A stretch of 64,000 nucleotides of DNA from Gracilaria domingensis (GCA_022539475.1 VCMS01000007.1:541496-605495); one strand, 5' to 3'; shown: positions 1 through 11,049, numbered from the stretch's first letter. Made by a program: numbers and translations. The notes: a model not told the origin generated them from the sequence alone.

Positions 1-20
1 GCGAGAATGAGAACAGAAAG

Positions 21-1943
21 TTGACGAATGCAGCGATGAAAAACACTGACTTACAAATACCCTCAAAGAAGCTCGAGAGGGACGTCAATGTAGACTTGAG
101 TACCTCGTCTCCAATAACTCGCGAAGTCAAGCGGGATCTTTTCTTAAGCGCAAACGGACGTTCCGAGGCGGCGTTGATGAGCAGCGTGCTACAAAGAAGT
201 GTAATTGTTGTCGGCGCTGGCATAGCAGGGATTGCTGCTGCCAGGGTCCTTGCTGATCGTGGGTTCACAGTTACTGTTTTGGAAGGACGCGGAAGAATCG
301 GCGGAAGAATTGCAACAGATTGGTCGAGCGGATTTCCCGTCGATCTCGGAGCTGCTTATATTCACGGAGCCTATGGAAATCCGTTATCCGATATAGCAAG
401 AGCTGCGGAGCTACCGACTTTTGTCCCGAAAGATGTGGAAACTTTGTTCTATGCTGACGGGAAACAGGTGAGTCGAGAAATGGACGAGTTGGCTGAAAAT
501 GTCTGGAAAGCTTTACTGCGGCGTGCAGGGATTGTTGCAAAGATGGATATTCTGAAGCACAAAGACATTGATATTTCATTGGGAAAGTTACTCAATAGGT
601 TAAAGATCAACGTGAAAGGTGGCTGTAGTAAAGAGTTGAATGTACTACTTGGATGGCATGCTGCTAATCTGGAGATGGCATGTGCATCTGAGCTCAATCA
701 ATTGAGTGCAAAGCACTATGACATGGATGACCGGGCTGCCTTTTCTGGTTCCCACAAATTACTTCGCGACGGTTTCGCATCGATCATATATTCTCTTGCT
801 CACCAATTGGATATTCGCTGTGGTTCTCGAGTGGTTTCAATCCAGCGGGATGTTCCTCTGAAAAGGGATGAACTTGTTGGTCAAGAACAAGCGAGGGAGC
901 AATCGGGCCAAAAGCGGAAGGAGCCAAAACCGGGATTCAATACTGTCCAGAACGGATCTTCGAGAAATGAAGTACCAACTAAACAGAGCTCCGTGGTGCG
1001 CGTAATTACTGAGGACGGATACGAGCACGTCGCAGAATCATGTATAATTGCGACACCTTTAGGTGTCTTGCAGTCAGAAGATATAGCTTTCTTTCCACCG
1101 CTACCTCAGAAGAAACGTTCGGCCATCAATAACGTTGGTTTTGGGTTGATCAACAAAGTTGTACTACAGTTTGAAACACCGTTTTGGGCTGCTGCTAAAG
1201 ACCCCAAGCCGATAGGTCAAAACGGTGTGCCAAAGCCGGGCGAGGAGGCCGTGCGGTTTGGTGGTACAAGTATTAGCGAAGGAGATGAACAATGGCACGA
1301 AGGACCAGACCAACTCGGTCGGGTATCAGAGGAGCAGGGTGTTTTTTCGTTCTTCCTGTCTTTGTGGCGATGTGTTGGAGCGCCGGTGCTCGTCGCTATA
1401 GTTTCGGGAAAATTTGCTGAATTCATTGAGGGCTGTTCTGATTCGGAAGTGGTTGATATGGCTCTGAAAGCTCTTTCAAAAATGTTTCCGGACGATCCGC
1501 CTTCTAGACTCGTATCACACATTGTAACAAGATGGAAGTCTGATAGATTTTCCCGAGGTTCATACTCTTACGCTAAAGTGGGAACAACCCCACAGGACTA
1601 CGCAGAGATTTCAAGACCAGTGGGGAAACTGTACTTCGCGGGGGAAGCAACTCATCGCGATCATCCCGCCACGGCTCATGGCGCTTATATGAGTGGCGTT
1701 CGGGAGGCAGCCCGTATAATTGCGCGAAGTAGTTTGGATGACTCATTGCGAAGGCAATACGCTCGAGAATTGTTTTTGATGCAGAATCCTTTGGCTTCTG
1801 TGAAGAACGAGAATCTCAACAGCGAAAAGGAAGTCACCACACCGTCCAAGCGAACAGGCGGAAACAGTAATGCTCGTGTTTCACAGAAAGGAACTACTTC
1901 CCGTACTCCTAGGAAGCGTAGGAAAGGGAGAAAGTCGGACTGA
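21..1943 (+). CDS. LSD1/KDM1-like flavin amine oxidase (5' partial?)
   Basis: FAD-dependent amine oxidase, closest in motif pattern to lysine-specific histone demethylases and plant-type polyamine oxidases. A Rossmann motif [18 protein letters not shown] lies about 65 codons in, followed by GRIGGRI. The mid-protein motif [12 protein letters not shown] carries the lysine that contacts the flavin in LSD1. The C-terminal block [14 protein letters not shown] and [19 protein letters not shown] closes the FAD site. A lysine/arginine-rich linker interrupts the substrate half, and a basic tail ([12 protein letters not shown]) suggests nuclear location. No SWIRM domain is seen. The frame has no stop before the window edge and codon 21 is TTG; the first in-frame ATG is at 36, so the true start may lie outside. 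Histone demethylase versus polyamine oxidase is not settled by sequence alone. Confidence 0.88.
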   Translation: MTNAAMKNTDLQIPSKKLERDVNVDLSTSSPITREVKRDLFLSANGRSEAALMSSVLQRSVIVVGAGIAGIAAARVLADRGFTVTVLEGRGRIGGRIATDWSSGFPVDLGAAYIHGAYGNPLSDIARAAELPTFVPKDVETLFYADGKQVSREMDELAENVWKALLRRAGIVAKMDILKHKDIDISLGKLLNRLKINVKGGCSKELNVLLGWHAANLEMACASELNQLSAKHYDMDDRAAFSGSHKLLRDGFASIIYSLAHQLDIRCGSRVVSIQRDVPLKRDELVGQEQAREQSGQKRKEPKPGFNTVQNGSSRNEVPTKQSSVVRVITEDGYEHVAESCIIATPLGVLQSEDIAFFPPLPQKKRSAINNVGFGLINKVVLQFETPFWAAAKDPKPIGQNGVPKPGEEAVRFGGTSISEGDEQWHEGPDQLGRVSEEQGVFSFFLSLWRCVGAPVLVAIVSGKFAEFIEGCSDSEVVDMALKALSKMFPDDPPSRLVSHIVTRWKSDRFSRGSYSYAKVGTTPQDYAEISRPVGKLYFAGEATHRDHPATAHGAYMSGVREAARIIARSSLDDSLRRQYARELFLMQNPLASVKNENLNSEKEVTTPSKRTGGNSNARVSQKGTTSRTPRKRRKGRKSD

Positions 1944-4900
1944 TACAAGGTATTCCGAATTGCGCATAATACATGGATTACTCTTCTTCGGCTCGAAAGA
2001 TATGGGTCTTCTTAAGAGTATCAATGTTAGATCCGTTTCGCTTTGTTATCGGAAGGAAGACATCTCGAAAAGGCGGACCTAATGTGGATTGCCCTTGGTA
2101 GCTTACATGTAGAGGAAATCGGATAATGTAAAGACATTTTAGGCGAATGATCATTTGCGAATGATCGTTTGCGATGACAGTGGTCGCAAGTTGCAATTTG
2201 CAGTGCCTGAAACTGTTTGGTTCCGCAATGTTCGTTCGTTCGATTGCAAATGCTTGGAGGGCATGGCATTGACTACAACAGAGGATGTCTTCACACTGAT
2301 ACAACCTCGCAGTAATACTGCCGGCTGGGAACTTTCGTTCATTTCAAAGCCTGTTGTGGTCTTCCTAGCATCCCCGAGCCTTCTACCGTCCGATTCCCTC
2401 TGTGTTAATGAGCGCACGAGCCTAATTCCATTTTGGAGCATGGCACTTCCCCCGGAAGATGTCTTTTTCCCACTAGAAAGGCCAACCTTTCTTTTCTTTC
2501 GGCCGGACATAGCCCCGTCGATCTTCTTCTTTTTCATTAATGTGGACAATAGCCCCAAATTACAGGTATCAAGCTCCTGTCCCACCAAACCACCTACTCT
2601 GAATTCAGATCTAAACGACAAGAACTAGCTATAGTAAAACTATCTACAAATAGTTTTATCTCGCAAAGATGGCTAAGAACTGATCAAGACTTTCTACTAT
2701 TAACTTAAGCAAGTCAAATTCGCGGCATTGTGCTATGCAGGAATTTGTCTCGTCTCGACGCGTTGGTCATAGGGCACCGAAGAACAAGACGTTCTGGGCT
2801 CTTCTCTCTCTCATTTACGGGTAAAACGCATCTCCTTGGGCGTGTCAATGCTCGTTTAATGGGAATTAGTGGTGTCATTTCACACACAGGAAAAAAGATG
2901 CTATGATATTGCTCCTAGTCCTGCTCTAAAAGGGAGGGAGATAGGGTTATTCATTCCTTAGAAAATCTGCACGAACGAGAAACTAACTTCGGCATCTCAA
3001 ATTGGAAAGAGAGGGAAGTCGATTGTTTTCCGATGCTGACAAGCTGAAGACGGAAGTTTCGTTCGAGATTTTGTTGGAGGACTCTGTGCCCGCAGATAGT
3101 CTCTCTCGCTTGATCATCATCACCATCGGTCTCATGAAAACAATGCATTGGAGCACCTCTTGTTATCGTTAAGAAGAGTTTCGTGTTCTCTATCTGTTTT
3201 TCTTTCTCCGAGCTGCCATCGTCCTGCACAACGTTTCTTTTGAGTCTTCTTCTCTTTTCAGGATATTGTAAGTTGTGAATAGCGGGACTTACTGTCTCCG
3301 CGGTCCAATAAAATCGATTGCGTATACAATCAGTTTTAATATTTTCTCCCAATCAGTGATTGTACTGTTATCCACGTGAATGCGATACAATTGTCAAGCA
3401 CGAAATTAATGCGGTGCTGACTGCTATAAAGATTAGCATGTACTCTACCACATATAGAAAAGATCTAAAGCTAAAAATCCCTGTTTCATCCTTTTGAACC
3501 ACATTATGCCTTTTTTACTTCAAAGAACCGTTTAAATTATCAATGTATCTAACACGGGCGTTTATCTATGGAAATACCCATGTATTGTAGAACACATTAG
3601 GAAAGTGTAGAAGCAAACGGTCCCCTTGATAAATATTGTTTGGTTCGAACTGCGAAATTGCAATTCCCTCATCAACTTAAAAGCTACTCTCGCCATGGCT
3701 GACAGGTCAAAATTTCTGCATTCGAATCATAATTGTCATCTTAATTGCAGTTTGAATCTCGAAAGTGATGTTGATTGCTCTGCGAGATAAAGAAGTTGAT
3801 GATTGTGCGATTGCGATCTTATCTTTCTTTCTTTGTTGAAGACACGGTAACCTTATTTTCTCGTGTCGTATGAGGTTTGCTAAAGACCCTCAACAGCCTG
3901 CAACGCTTTTCTGAAAAGGTAGCCACCGACTAGATATCTGTAGCAGCGTTGCGCAGAAAGATGTGGATCGATAAGCTATCGAGGACAATGGGAGATATGG
4001 CGGGAGATTGTACGGGGTTCTGGGTTGGTCTCTTTTAGAATGGTATTTATTGTGCGACGGGTTGAGTCGCGACTACAGTTGATGGTCAGAGTTTTAGAAG
4101 GTCGTTATTACCACCGTGCTCTCATTCTGCAGTGAACGCTTCTCGTGAGGCCGTTCAGCGCCTTTGCGCCGTTCTAACTGCCACCCCTCGACATGGGTGC
4201 TGTTTTACGACACTGACGACCCCACAAGGGCCGTCAGCGCCCGCCTACTCCGGGAGTTTAGAGCCGCTACTCTACGCAATAAACACCGTCCTACCTCACG
4301 TCTCTACAAAAGAGCTTGTAAAAATTTATTTCAAGCAGACGTTAGATTTCTAAGGTGTTTTCGTTTTGCCTGTGCATGTCGTCACAGATGATTCTGTCCG
4401 TTCTTCTTCTTCTTTGATGCGGACAACAACCTCTAATTCTTAGGCTGTAGTAAAACTTTCATTACAGAACGTTTTCTCTCTCCAGAAAGGCCAACAAAAT
4501 GTGTGGGTGTTGTTTAAACAATTCAGGAAGACTTAAGTTCTGCCGCTCAATTACTGGAGGAAGTATTCTGCCCGTTCTTTTCCCCTTCGTTTACAAGGTA
4601 CTACCTCATTCTTCGATTGTGATATTTCTTACAAGCAGTGTCAATCGAATTATTGGCATCCCTGTGCTACATCCAGTCTACAATTGATGGTAGCTGTGAT
4701 ATTAATGACTGCTGTCTAGAGGGAGGAGTTACAAGTGTTGCACATTGCAGATCTACCAAAGGTCATCTGAGTACTGACAAATAATTAGAGCGAAAGGGCA
4801 TGTGCCTTCCAGGCCATCGCGATTAACTACCTGTGAGTAAAGGCAAGGCCTGCTCTCTCCGAAGAGCTAGAGCCATTGTGCCCATCATTGTTGCCCCCTG

Positions 4901-5922
4901 TTGAACTCACTGCGGTCGTGCTCAACATGTGTTGTGCGTACGAGCACTCAGGAAGGAAATAAAAGAGAAACAAGTCCTCGACCTCCAAACCTTTCTGAAA
5001 AGAAAGCTTTGGTGCAGAATGATGAAAGAGATGCTCATCATTACGAAAGTGTCATCCTTCTCATGAAAACGGATCGTTCGCATTTAGAATTTATATAGAG
5101 AAGGATACGAAGTACAACAATACGAAGCAAACAAATGCTCGATCTCGGAGCGCGCAAAGCTTCCGGCCTAAAGCAAACTGAAAAACTGCTTCTCTTGGGA
5201 GAAGCATTCTCGTAGTGAGAAGAAGCATCTTTTCTACCCATTTCTTCATAATAACAGCAAGATTTACATACACTCTTCTCTGACACAGGGAAAGCGTAAA
5301 ACCTCCTTAACAGGGCTCGCTTCGAGCACCTTATCGCCGAATGCTCAACCGTGTTCAGAGCACCTAGCACCAAGTCGCTTACCAGCCTCTCTCCCAGAAG
5401 AGGAGACCCAGGCATGGGGATGAGGAGTTGGAGTGCTCCAGTAGACAATGCTCATTGATCCAGGGTAAACTATCGACAGCTTTGTTGGCTGAGGTGAAAT
5501 GAAGCGATACATATATTCTTTATCTACTGTTAACACATCTACGAAGGGTAGAGTATCTCGAAAAAAACGCATTACTTGCATTTCTGAGAGTTCAAGGAAG
5601 AGCGAAAATACGAGTATCATCTACTTGTCAAGTTACACTTGGTGGAGTTACGTTGCCCCCATGCGGCCGTGCCATGGTTGTTCGTCCACCGGGAACACAG
5701 GGATAGCGGGATTCGGCCCGCGGCACCGACGCTATGGCTACAGTAATAGCGATACAGGGTACAGTATCGTGATCAAGACTAAAGTTGCGAGGTTATAAGG
5801 ACAGCCCTCTTATCCGCACGCACGAGCACTGCCAGTACTTTTCAAGGAGGTCGTCAGATTAGTTCTGCTTCTATCCCCTCAGGGTTTTCGTGCGCTCGAG
5901 GTTCTAGCCTATTATTAGTGCC
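1944..5922. other. Gene-poor intergenic region
   Basis: About 4 kb without a recognisable gene. Open frames of about 130-155 codons occur at 2161-2628 (+), 2151-2621 (-) and 2951-3352 (-). They lack recognisable motifs, and the first two overlap on opposite strands. A pyrimidine-rich block near 2515-2650 and a related one at 4395-4515 resemble blocks at 46.2 and 47.9 kb. The segment 4130-4390 is open in two frames and may be an old coding fragment, but I cannot name it. The last 150 bases should hold the promoter of the gene starting at 5923. Confidence 0.5.
2161..2628 (+). CDS. Uncertain ORF, about 155 aa
   Basis: An ATG-started frame whose first third (IVCDDSGRKLQFAVPETV) is composed like coding sequence, whereas the rest is phenylalanine- and proline-rich and reads like translated pyrimidine tract. 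An almost equally long frame lies on the opposite strand, so one or both are chance. No domain, signal peptide or family recognised. It sits in the gene-poor gap after the amine oxidase. Confidence 0.12.
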   Translation: MIVCDDSGRKLQFAVPETVWFRNVRSFDCKCLEGMALTTTEDVFTLIQPRSNTAGWELSFISKPVVVFLASPSLLPSDSLCVNERTSLIPFWSMALPPEDVFFPLERPTFLFFRPDIAPSIFFFFINVDNSPKLQVSSSCPTKPPTLNSDLNDKN

Positions 5923-7896
5923 ATGTCTGACCAGCCGATAAGACGAGTTCTCTTCTCATGCCCACCAAGACCAAGACGGTTCCAGAACTTGAAAACCATC
6001 CTGAAGCCGAAAGAAGAACTGCGTTCATTCAAACCAGTAGCTACACCCACGTCTGGGACAAAAAAGCGAAAACGAACAAATCCGTTCGAATCTACTCCGC
6101 TTAAGGATATCTGTGATTCTTCTCCGGTGCCGCTTCCGATTGCTGCAGCCGCCGCTGCGGCAGCCGCTGCGAAACACATCAAAAATGCAGACAGGAAAAC
6201 AGCTGTGGAAGAGATGATGAAAGCAGCAGGGCAAGTGCTGAACTCGCGTTCAGTGGAAGAGGGTGAAGAGAGCAGGGGACCATCAACACCAGTACGTCGG
6301 AGGAGTGTTACATTTGCAGAACCAGTGCAAGTTAGGGAACATCATCAATCTTTCACGCACGAAGACTTTAACGAGGCAGAATTGGCAGATATTAGCGGAG
6401 CAGACGACGAACGCGGTTTGAAAGCGATTGGCAGCATATCAGCAACGGAGGCAGATGCGACTAATGTAGCGCAGGATGAAAAACGAAGTCACGGCCGTCC
6501 AGATAGTCCTTTAATGCATCACTTAACTTCTCCCGAGAACCGACAGCAAACTGAAAACAGAAAGGTTGGATTCGAGCACTTTGCCGAGGGTTCCGCCGTT
6601 TCGAATGGTCGTGAAACGGAATTGGAACGTATAACGCCCCTAGACAATAAGAAAAGATGTGTGGAACGTAGTCCATTTTCATGTAATGAAGAAATAAAGT
6701 CGCGACTCACTGTGTTTTCGAGTGATGAGAAGGTAGGAACAAAACATACTACGTTTACGAATGACCAAGAACGCCGTGGAAGTGAAGTGTTTGACTCGCA
6801 ACCGTTCGGAGAAGCTGAAAGTCATTTACCGGCCTCAAGCCACACGTCACGGTGGAAGGCAACGCGAGCCCAGTCAAAACTTGAAGTCAAGCTTTCAAGC
6901 TCAGTTGGCAGTCCAAAAGAAGTTGACCAGTCTGCCTTTCAAGAAGACAGTGTCAAAAGCCTCGCAACAACCGAGTCGGATACGAGTGAACTGGGAAGCA
7001 TCCAAAGTGCTCGGAAACGTTCCCCCAGAAAACGAAGACTCTCAGAGGTCTTAAAACTTCAGAAGTCATTGGAGACTGCGTTTTGGACAGATTCTAGACT
7101 GGTTCAAGGACAGACGGAAGCCATGGTCATCTCCGACGATGAGATAACGGTGATACCGAGAGGAAAGAACTCAACGACTCCGAAGAAGGAAATGGAGATT
7201 GAAGTGAAGTCTGCAGGAAGCAAAGAACGAAGCAAAACACGTTCGAAGAACGAATCAGAATCAATGGTCTCCCGTTTATTGAGCAAGCACGACAAGAGAC
7301 GTGGAATCGTCAAGTCAGCTAAGAATGCCACGGCTCTTCAGGGAGAAACCAGCAGCTCCCTATGCGTTGCCTCGCGAACACGGTCAAAATCTGGTAGAGC
7401 CACCATGTCGAGGCTTCAGCAGAAATCCCAGAATGTGCCATTATCCTTTAATGATCGCTCGAAGTCGAGGAAGTCGGTTAAGAAAACTTCCGGAGCCACA
7501 GTGGGAACGAAGAAGGGAACAGAACTTACTGGAATTCAAGTTGGAAAGCGTGGAGAAGTATTGGCTGTGAAGACATCGAAGAGTTCCAAACGCAAATCCA
7601 GCGCCCCCCAACACCTCAGCGCTCAAGATCTCGCAGAAGTGCCTGAAAATCTGTCTCCTACCCTTTCTTCAGAAGAGCAAGACGATCCGCTGCTAGACTT
7701 GGTGAAGGTGAAGTTAAGTAACAAGATGTGGCAGGCCATAGAAGATGGCTGGGCTGTGCACAACGACATCACGTCGCGCGCAAGACGCCGACTTGGCTCT
7801 TATGGACTGCCCGCTTATCAAGGGTACTTCGAAAGCCCCTTCTTCGGTGGCCCTTGGACATCCACATTCGGACTGGATTTATGTGTTGGAGAGTAG
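5923..7896 (+). CDS. Basic, disordered nuclear orphan with RVxF-like motifs
   Basis: A 657-residue protein that I do not recognise. It is rich in Ser, Lys, Arg and Glu with little predicted fold. An 11-residue alanine run lies near residues 73-83. Several basic clusters (KKRKRTNPF, RKRSPRKRRLSEV) look like nuclear signals. Two short motifs match the PP1-docking pattern [RK]-x(0,1)-V-x-F: RRVLF at residues 7-11 and RSVTF at 127-131. The last 60 residues (KMWQAIEDGWAVHND, then YGLPAYQGYFESPFFGG) are less charged, more aromatic and may be the only folded part. The start is the first ATG, in context GTGCCATGT. The composition resembles chromosome-scaffold or mitotic phosphatase-targeting proteins, but that is inference. 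Confidence 0.75.
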   Translation: MSDQPIRRVLFSCPPRPRRFQNLKTILKPKEELRSFKPVATPTSGTKKRKRTNPFESTPLKDICDSSPVPLPIAAAAAAAAAAKHIKNADRKTAVEEMMKAAGQVLNSRSVEEGEESRGPSTPVRRRSVTFAEPVQVREHHQSFTHEDFNEAELADISGADDERGLKAIGSISATEADATNVAQDEKRSHGRPDSPLMHHLTSPENRQQTENRKVGFEHFAEGSAVSNGRETELERITPLDNKKRCVERSPFSCNEEIKSRLTVFSSDEKVGTKHTTFTNDQERRGSEVFDSQPFGEAESHLPASSHTSRWKATRAQSKLEVKLSSSVGSPKEVDQSAFQEDSVKSLATTESDTSELGSIQSARKRSPRKRRLSEVLKLQKSLETAFWTDSRLVQGQTEAMVISDDEITVIPRGKNSTTPKKEMEIEVKSAGSKERSKTRSKNESESMVSRLLSKHDKRRGIVKSAKNATALQGETSSSLCVASRTRSKSGRATMSRLQQKSQNVPLSFNDRSKSRKSVKKTSGATVGTKKGTELTGIQVGKRGEVLAVKTSKSSKRKSSAPQHLSAQDLAEVPENLSPTLSSEEQDDPLLDLVKVKLSNKMWQAIEDGWAVHNDITSRARRRLGSYGLPAYQGYFESPFFGGPWTSTFGLDLCVGE

Positions 7897-8151
7897 ATGA
7901 GGTTTTTAATCGTTTAGTGGACCCAAGGAACGAAACAGAAAAATTAGGAACGGCTTCGCTTTCGAAGGAACATATCTTCAGCAATGAAGTGTGTGGAATT
8001 GAGCACTGCATAAGAAAGCAAAACTCCAGTCAAGTCTGTTCACTCGAGCGAAAGCTAAAAGTCGTTAACATATCGTACAATATAAACAGAGTTCTGATTC
8101 TTATCGTGAAATGTGCGCGCAGTTCCCATCGCATACACTGGGCCTTTTGAA

Positions 8152-8438
8152 TCATTTCTGGGGTTTCTCTTGGGAATTCTTCATGATTTCGGCAAGTTTT
8201 TGCTGAGTGGGAGCAGCTTCTTTAGCTCTCTCCTCCGTTTCCTTCGTGCTAATCGGAGTCTGCTTTACTAAGCCCACCGGTTTCTTTGGGGGGCCAGCAG
8301 CCATCTTAGCCGCAAGATCGTTAAGAAAATTCGAGTTGCTGGGACTTTGAATCAATACCGGTCAGCACATCTGGTCGCGAGCGGTCTTGATCGAAACGCC
8401 TAAAGGCACGGGAAAAGAACAACCAAAACTTACTTCAT
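8152..8438 (-). CDS. Small spliced 63-aa hydrophilic protein
   Basis: Two exons by my reading: complement of 8434-8438 (ATGAA) and 8152-8338. The intron 8339-8433 (95 nt) starts GTAAGT and ends CCCAG, with a CTGAC branch-like site about 25 nt before the end. Splicing gives MNNSNFLNDLAAKMAAGPPK as the start and keeps the frame (63 codons plus stop). An unspliced reading would start at an ATG inside the intron. The protein has an N-terminal amphipathic helix-like segment, a GPPKKPVG turn and a charged helical tail rich in Lys, Glu and Gln. The NFLNDLAAKM pattern is vaguely WH2-like, but the LKKV hallmark is missing, so no function is assigned. It lies tail-to-tail with the gene ending at 7896. 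Confidence 0.6.
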
Positions 8439-8632
8439 TGCGAATAGTTTTGTTTAGAAGCCGGCTTGCTCTTTAACGAGAAATATGAGCGACAACAGCT
8501 GCTCGAAGTATGTCTGTTAGAGAGAACGAAGGACTTGGAATACGCTTAGGATGAGAGGCAAGTCAAAGCTGTTGCACGAAAGAGGCTCCTAAAGAACAGA
8601 GAAGGTTAGGTTCATATATCGTCGGTGTCACC

Positions 8633-8652
8633 GTACCGTGGTACGACGGTAC
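8633..8652. repeat. GTACCGT...ACGGTAC inverted repeat
   Basis: Seven-base arms GTACCGT and ACGGTAC around a 6-nt centre. The centre plus inner arms resembles the perfect palindrome at 40875-40896. Possibly a regulator site. Confidence 0.5.
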
Positions 8653-8823
8653 ACGTACACCCATGTATCCTGGCGGCCGCAGGCAAGAGGGTGGAGCAGA
8701 GGTTCTCGCCGAGCACACTGCAAAATTTGCACCCTGTGATTCCTCGCGACTCGCACCGTCCCGGCGCGAGACTCGCACCCGCAATCTCTGAAGCGAGATA
8801 TCATGTATCTTGCGGTTGTCTTC

Positions 8824-8838
8824 CACGTACAGTACGTG
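8824..8838. repeat. CACGTAC-A-GTACGTG inverted repeat
   Basis: Perfect 7-base arms around a single A, containing the CACGTA/TACGTG core. The right half, TACGTGTAG, recurs in the 18-bp palindrome at 34146-34163 in another promoter region. Confidence 0.5.
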
Positions 8839-9234
8839 TAGCAGTTCTAAGGGGAACAAGAGGGATCCGCCATATCCTGAGGATATTAGTGGTACTTGGG
8901 GTTTTTCTCCACCACAAGAATCACACTTTGAGGAAATTTTTTGTGCACCTCAACCAACCAGAGCAACTGCGAAGGTATATACGGCGATAACAATCGTCGT
9001 TAACTTCACGTCCATTGTCCCAAGATGATGAATCTCATCGGTCTACGAAAACCTGAGAGCGGAACGGAGGTTAAAAGAGTCCTTGGTTGAGTATTAAGGC
9101 CCCCACAGATTGTTCTGTAACTGGAGAAGCATTAAGTGCTCTACTGAAAAAGATCCTCAAACACGGGGCCCATGCTTGAACAGAGACAACAGTAGAGGCC
9201 ACCAGTGGTATATACTGAACACGTGCATGTCAGA

Positions 9235-11049
9235 ATGAACCAACTGATGAGAAAGCATTTCTCGAAGCACGCCGCCTTTGCTATATCTGCCCCTGTGACA
9301 AGGAGAAGATTTGCTTCCGGAAGAACGTTAACTATGTCACAAGCTCCTATGAAAACCGCCTCGGTGGGAATTTCTCGCCTGAACTTCGTTTCAACTTTCA
9401 CAGAAAGGCTTCCCGGAGACAGCAGAACCGATAACGAGACAAGGCAAGTCTTGAATGCTGCCTTTTCCCTTGTTCAACCTACGGATCCGAGAAAGGATGA
9501 CCTTGCCCAAGCATGGCAAGAAGCAGTGCAGGGAGGGCGTGTAAGAGTTAAAGAAGGAGGAGATCCCGTCCTAAAGAAGGCTCTTATAGCCTGGAGCCCT
9601 TCATGCGCAGAACTCTTTGGTCTGAGTGACACATATCCGAATGAGGAAGAAACAGCGTCGATCATTGAAGTGCTAGGAGGCTTTGGATCTACATGGCCCG
9701 GAATGAAACCTTATGCCATGTGCTACGGTGGTCATCAGTTTGGCAGCTGGGCGGGACAGCTTGGAGATGGTAGAGCAATATCAATGGGAGAGTACATCAA
9801 CAAGCTCGGCGAGCGTTGGGAAATTCAATTGAAAGGCGCTGGAAAGACTCCATACTCTCGATTTGCTGACGGTCGAGCTGTCTTGCGTTCATCGATTCGA
9901 GAGTTCTTGTGTTCGGAGGCGATGCATCACCTTGGCGTGCCTACCACTCGAGCATTGTCTCTGGTTGGAACAGGTGCCGGTGTCGTCCGAGACATGTTCT
10001 ACATGGGTGATCCGCAGCTGGAGCCAGGAGCAGTTGTCTCCAGGGTTTCGCCATCGTTTCTGAGACTGGGAAACTTTCAGCTGGCTGCGTTCAGGGGCGA
10101 TGATGAGTTGCTTCGCGAAACAGCGGATTACGCAATCGCTACTCACTTTCCGGAACTACTTAAGCTTCCAAACGAATTGAAAAATGGAACTACTGGGCAA
10201 TACTCTGCGTTCGTCCGGGAAGTCGCGAAAAGGAACGCTGAAATGGTTGCCAAATGGCAGGCCGTAGGATTTGTACATGGAGTAATGAACACTGACAACC
10301 TCTCTATTCTTGGCCTTACGATTGACTATGGTCCGTATGGATTCCTCGACAATTATGATCCAGAATACACCCCTAATACAACTGATATACCAGGTCGACG
10401 ATACAAATATGCATCGCAGCCTACCGTCGCACAATGGAATATTATGATGTTTGCAAAGTCAATGATCAAACTATGCGGGGAAGAGGTTATGCAAGGAGTA
10501 GTCCGTGACTTTGAAGATATGTTTCAGACCGCTTACAAAATGGAAATGGCAAAGAAGTTGGGAGTACGTGAGCTGTCTTCTGATGAAGATCAAGCTCTGT
10601 TGGCTGACTTTCTCGAAAACATGAAGCTGTCGAAGGCGGACTTCACAAACACCTGGCGAGCATTATGTAGGCTGTCCGTGGATTCTACCGCAACTGACTG
10701 TGAACAATGGTGTGAGAAACTGTCATTGAATGTCGATGCGGGAACGTCGAAAGCCTGGAAGGTCTGGACATCACGGTATGTCGCAAGGTTGGGAGCAGAT
10801 AGAGAAAAATTCTCTTCACAGGAACGACTGGAGACAATGAATGCTTCGAACCCAGTTTACATCCTACGCAACTACATGGCACAGGCGGCCATCGAGAAGG
10901 CTGAGAAGGGGGATTTCTCTGAAGTGCGAGAGCTCTACGATTTGCTAACAGAACCTTACGTAGAACAAACGGGCAAGGATAGGTATACAACGAAACCTCC
11001 AGCGTGGGCGTCTAGACCAGGGGTATGTGTGAATAGTTGCAGTAGTTGA
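9235..11049 (+). CDS. SelO pseudokinase (protein AMPylase), Cys form
   Basis: SELENOO/YdiU family. Members of this family transfer AMP to protein substrates and act in mitochondria and redox stress. From the ATG at 9235 it is 604 residues, close to the family norm; an upstream GTG frame extension is unlikely. The N-terminus (MNQLMRKHFSKHAAF, then RRRFASG) looks like a mitochondrial presequence. Family landmarks: YGGHQFGSWAGQLGDGRA, GAGKTPYSRFADGRAVLRSS with the nucleotide-binding residues, HGVMNTDNLSI with the metal-binding Asn/Asp, and IDYGPYGFLD. The C-terminus ends CVNSCSS: cysteine stands where animal SelO has selenocysteine, three from the end. Single exon, plus strand, followed 440 nt later by the YAE1-like gene. 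Confidence 0.95.
   Translation: MNQLMRKHFSKHAAFAISAPVTRRRFASGRTLTMSQAPMKTASVGISRLNFVSTFTERLPGDSRTDNETRQVLNAAFSLVQPTDPRKDDLAQAWQEAVQGGRVRVKEGGDPVLKKALIAWSPSCAELFGLSDTYPNEEETASIIEVLGGFGSTWPGMKPYAMCYGGHQFGSWAGQLGDGRAISMGEYINKLGERWEIQLKGAGKTPYSRFADGRAVLRSSIREFLCSEAMHHLGVPTTRALSLVGTGAGVVRDMFYMGDPQLEPGAVVSRVSPSFLRLGNFQLAAFRGDDELLRETADYAIATHFPELLKLPNELKNGTTGQYSAFVREVAKRNAEMVAKWQAVGFVHGVMNTDNLSILGLTIDYGPYGFLDNYDPEYTPNTTDIPGRRYKYASQPTVAQWNIMMFAKSMIKLCGEEVMQGVVRDFEDMFQTAYKMEMAKKLGVRELSSDEDQALLADFLENMKLSKADFTNTWRALCRLSVDSTATDCEQWCEKLSLNVDAGTSKAWKVWTSRYVARLGADREKFSSQERLETMNASNPVYILRNYMAQAAIEKAEKGDFSEVRELYDLLTEPYVEQTGKDRYTTKPPAWASRPGVCVNSCSS

Larger units (their letters stand above)
8439..9234. other. Intergenic, divergent promoter region with palindromes
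   Basis: Lies between the small minus-strand gene and SelO. It holds two GTAC-type inverted repeats, at 8633-8652 and 8824-8838. The segment 8847-8974 is open (KRDPPYPEDISGTWGFSPPQ and on) and ends at a GTATAT that could be a donor site. It has no ATG in frame, so it would have to be an internal exon; I could not build a gene from it. Presumed SelO promoter in the last 200 bases. Confidence 0.45.

Noticed and set aside
2151-2621. 156-codon minus-strand ORF
   Set aside because: No motif, opposite an equally long plus-strand frame, Lys-rich reading of a pyrimidine tract.
3638-3665. GGTTCGAAC resembling a tRNA T-loop
   Set aside because: No acceptor or anticodon stems can be formed around it.
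4132-4391. Overlapping 73- and 75-codon frames that look like an old gene fragment
   Set aside because: No recognisable family and no flanking repeat, so no call can be supported.
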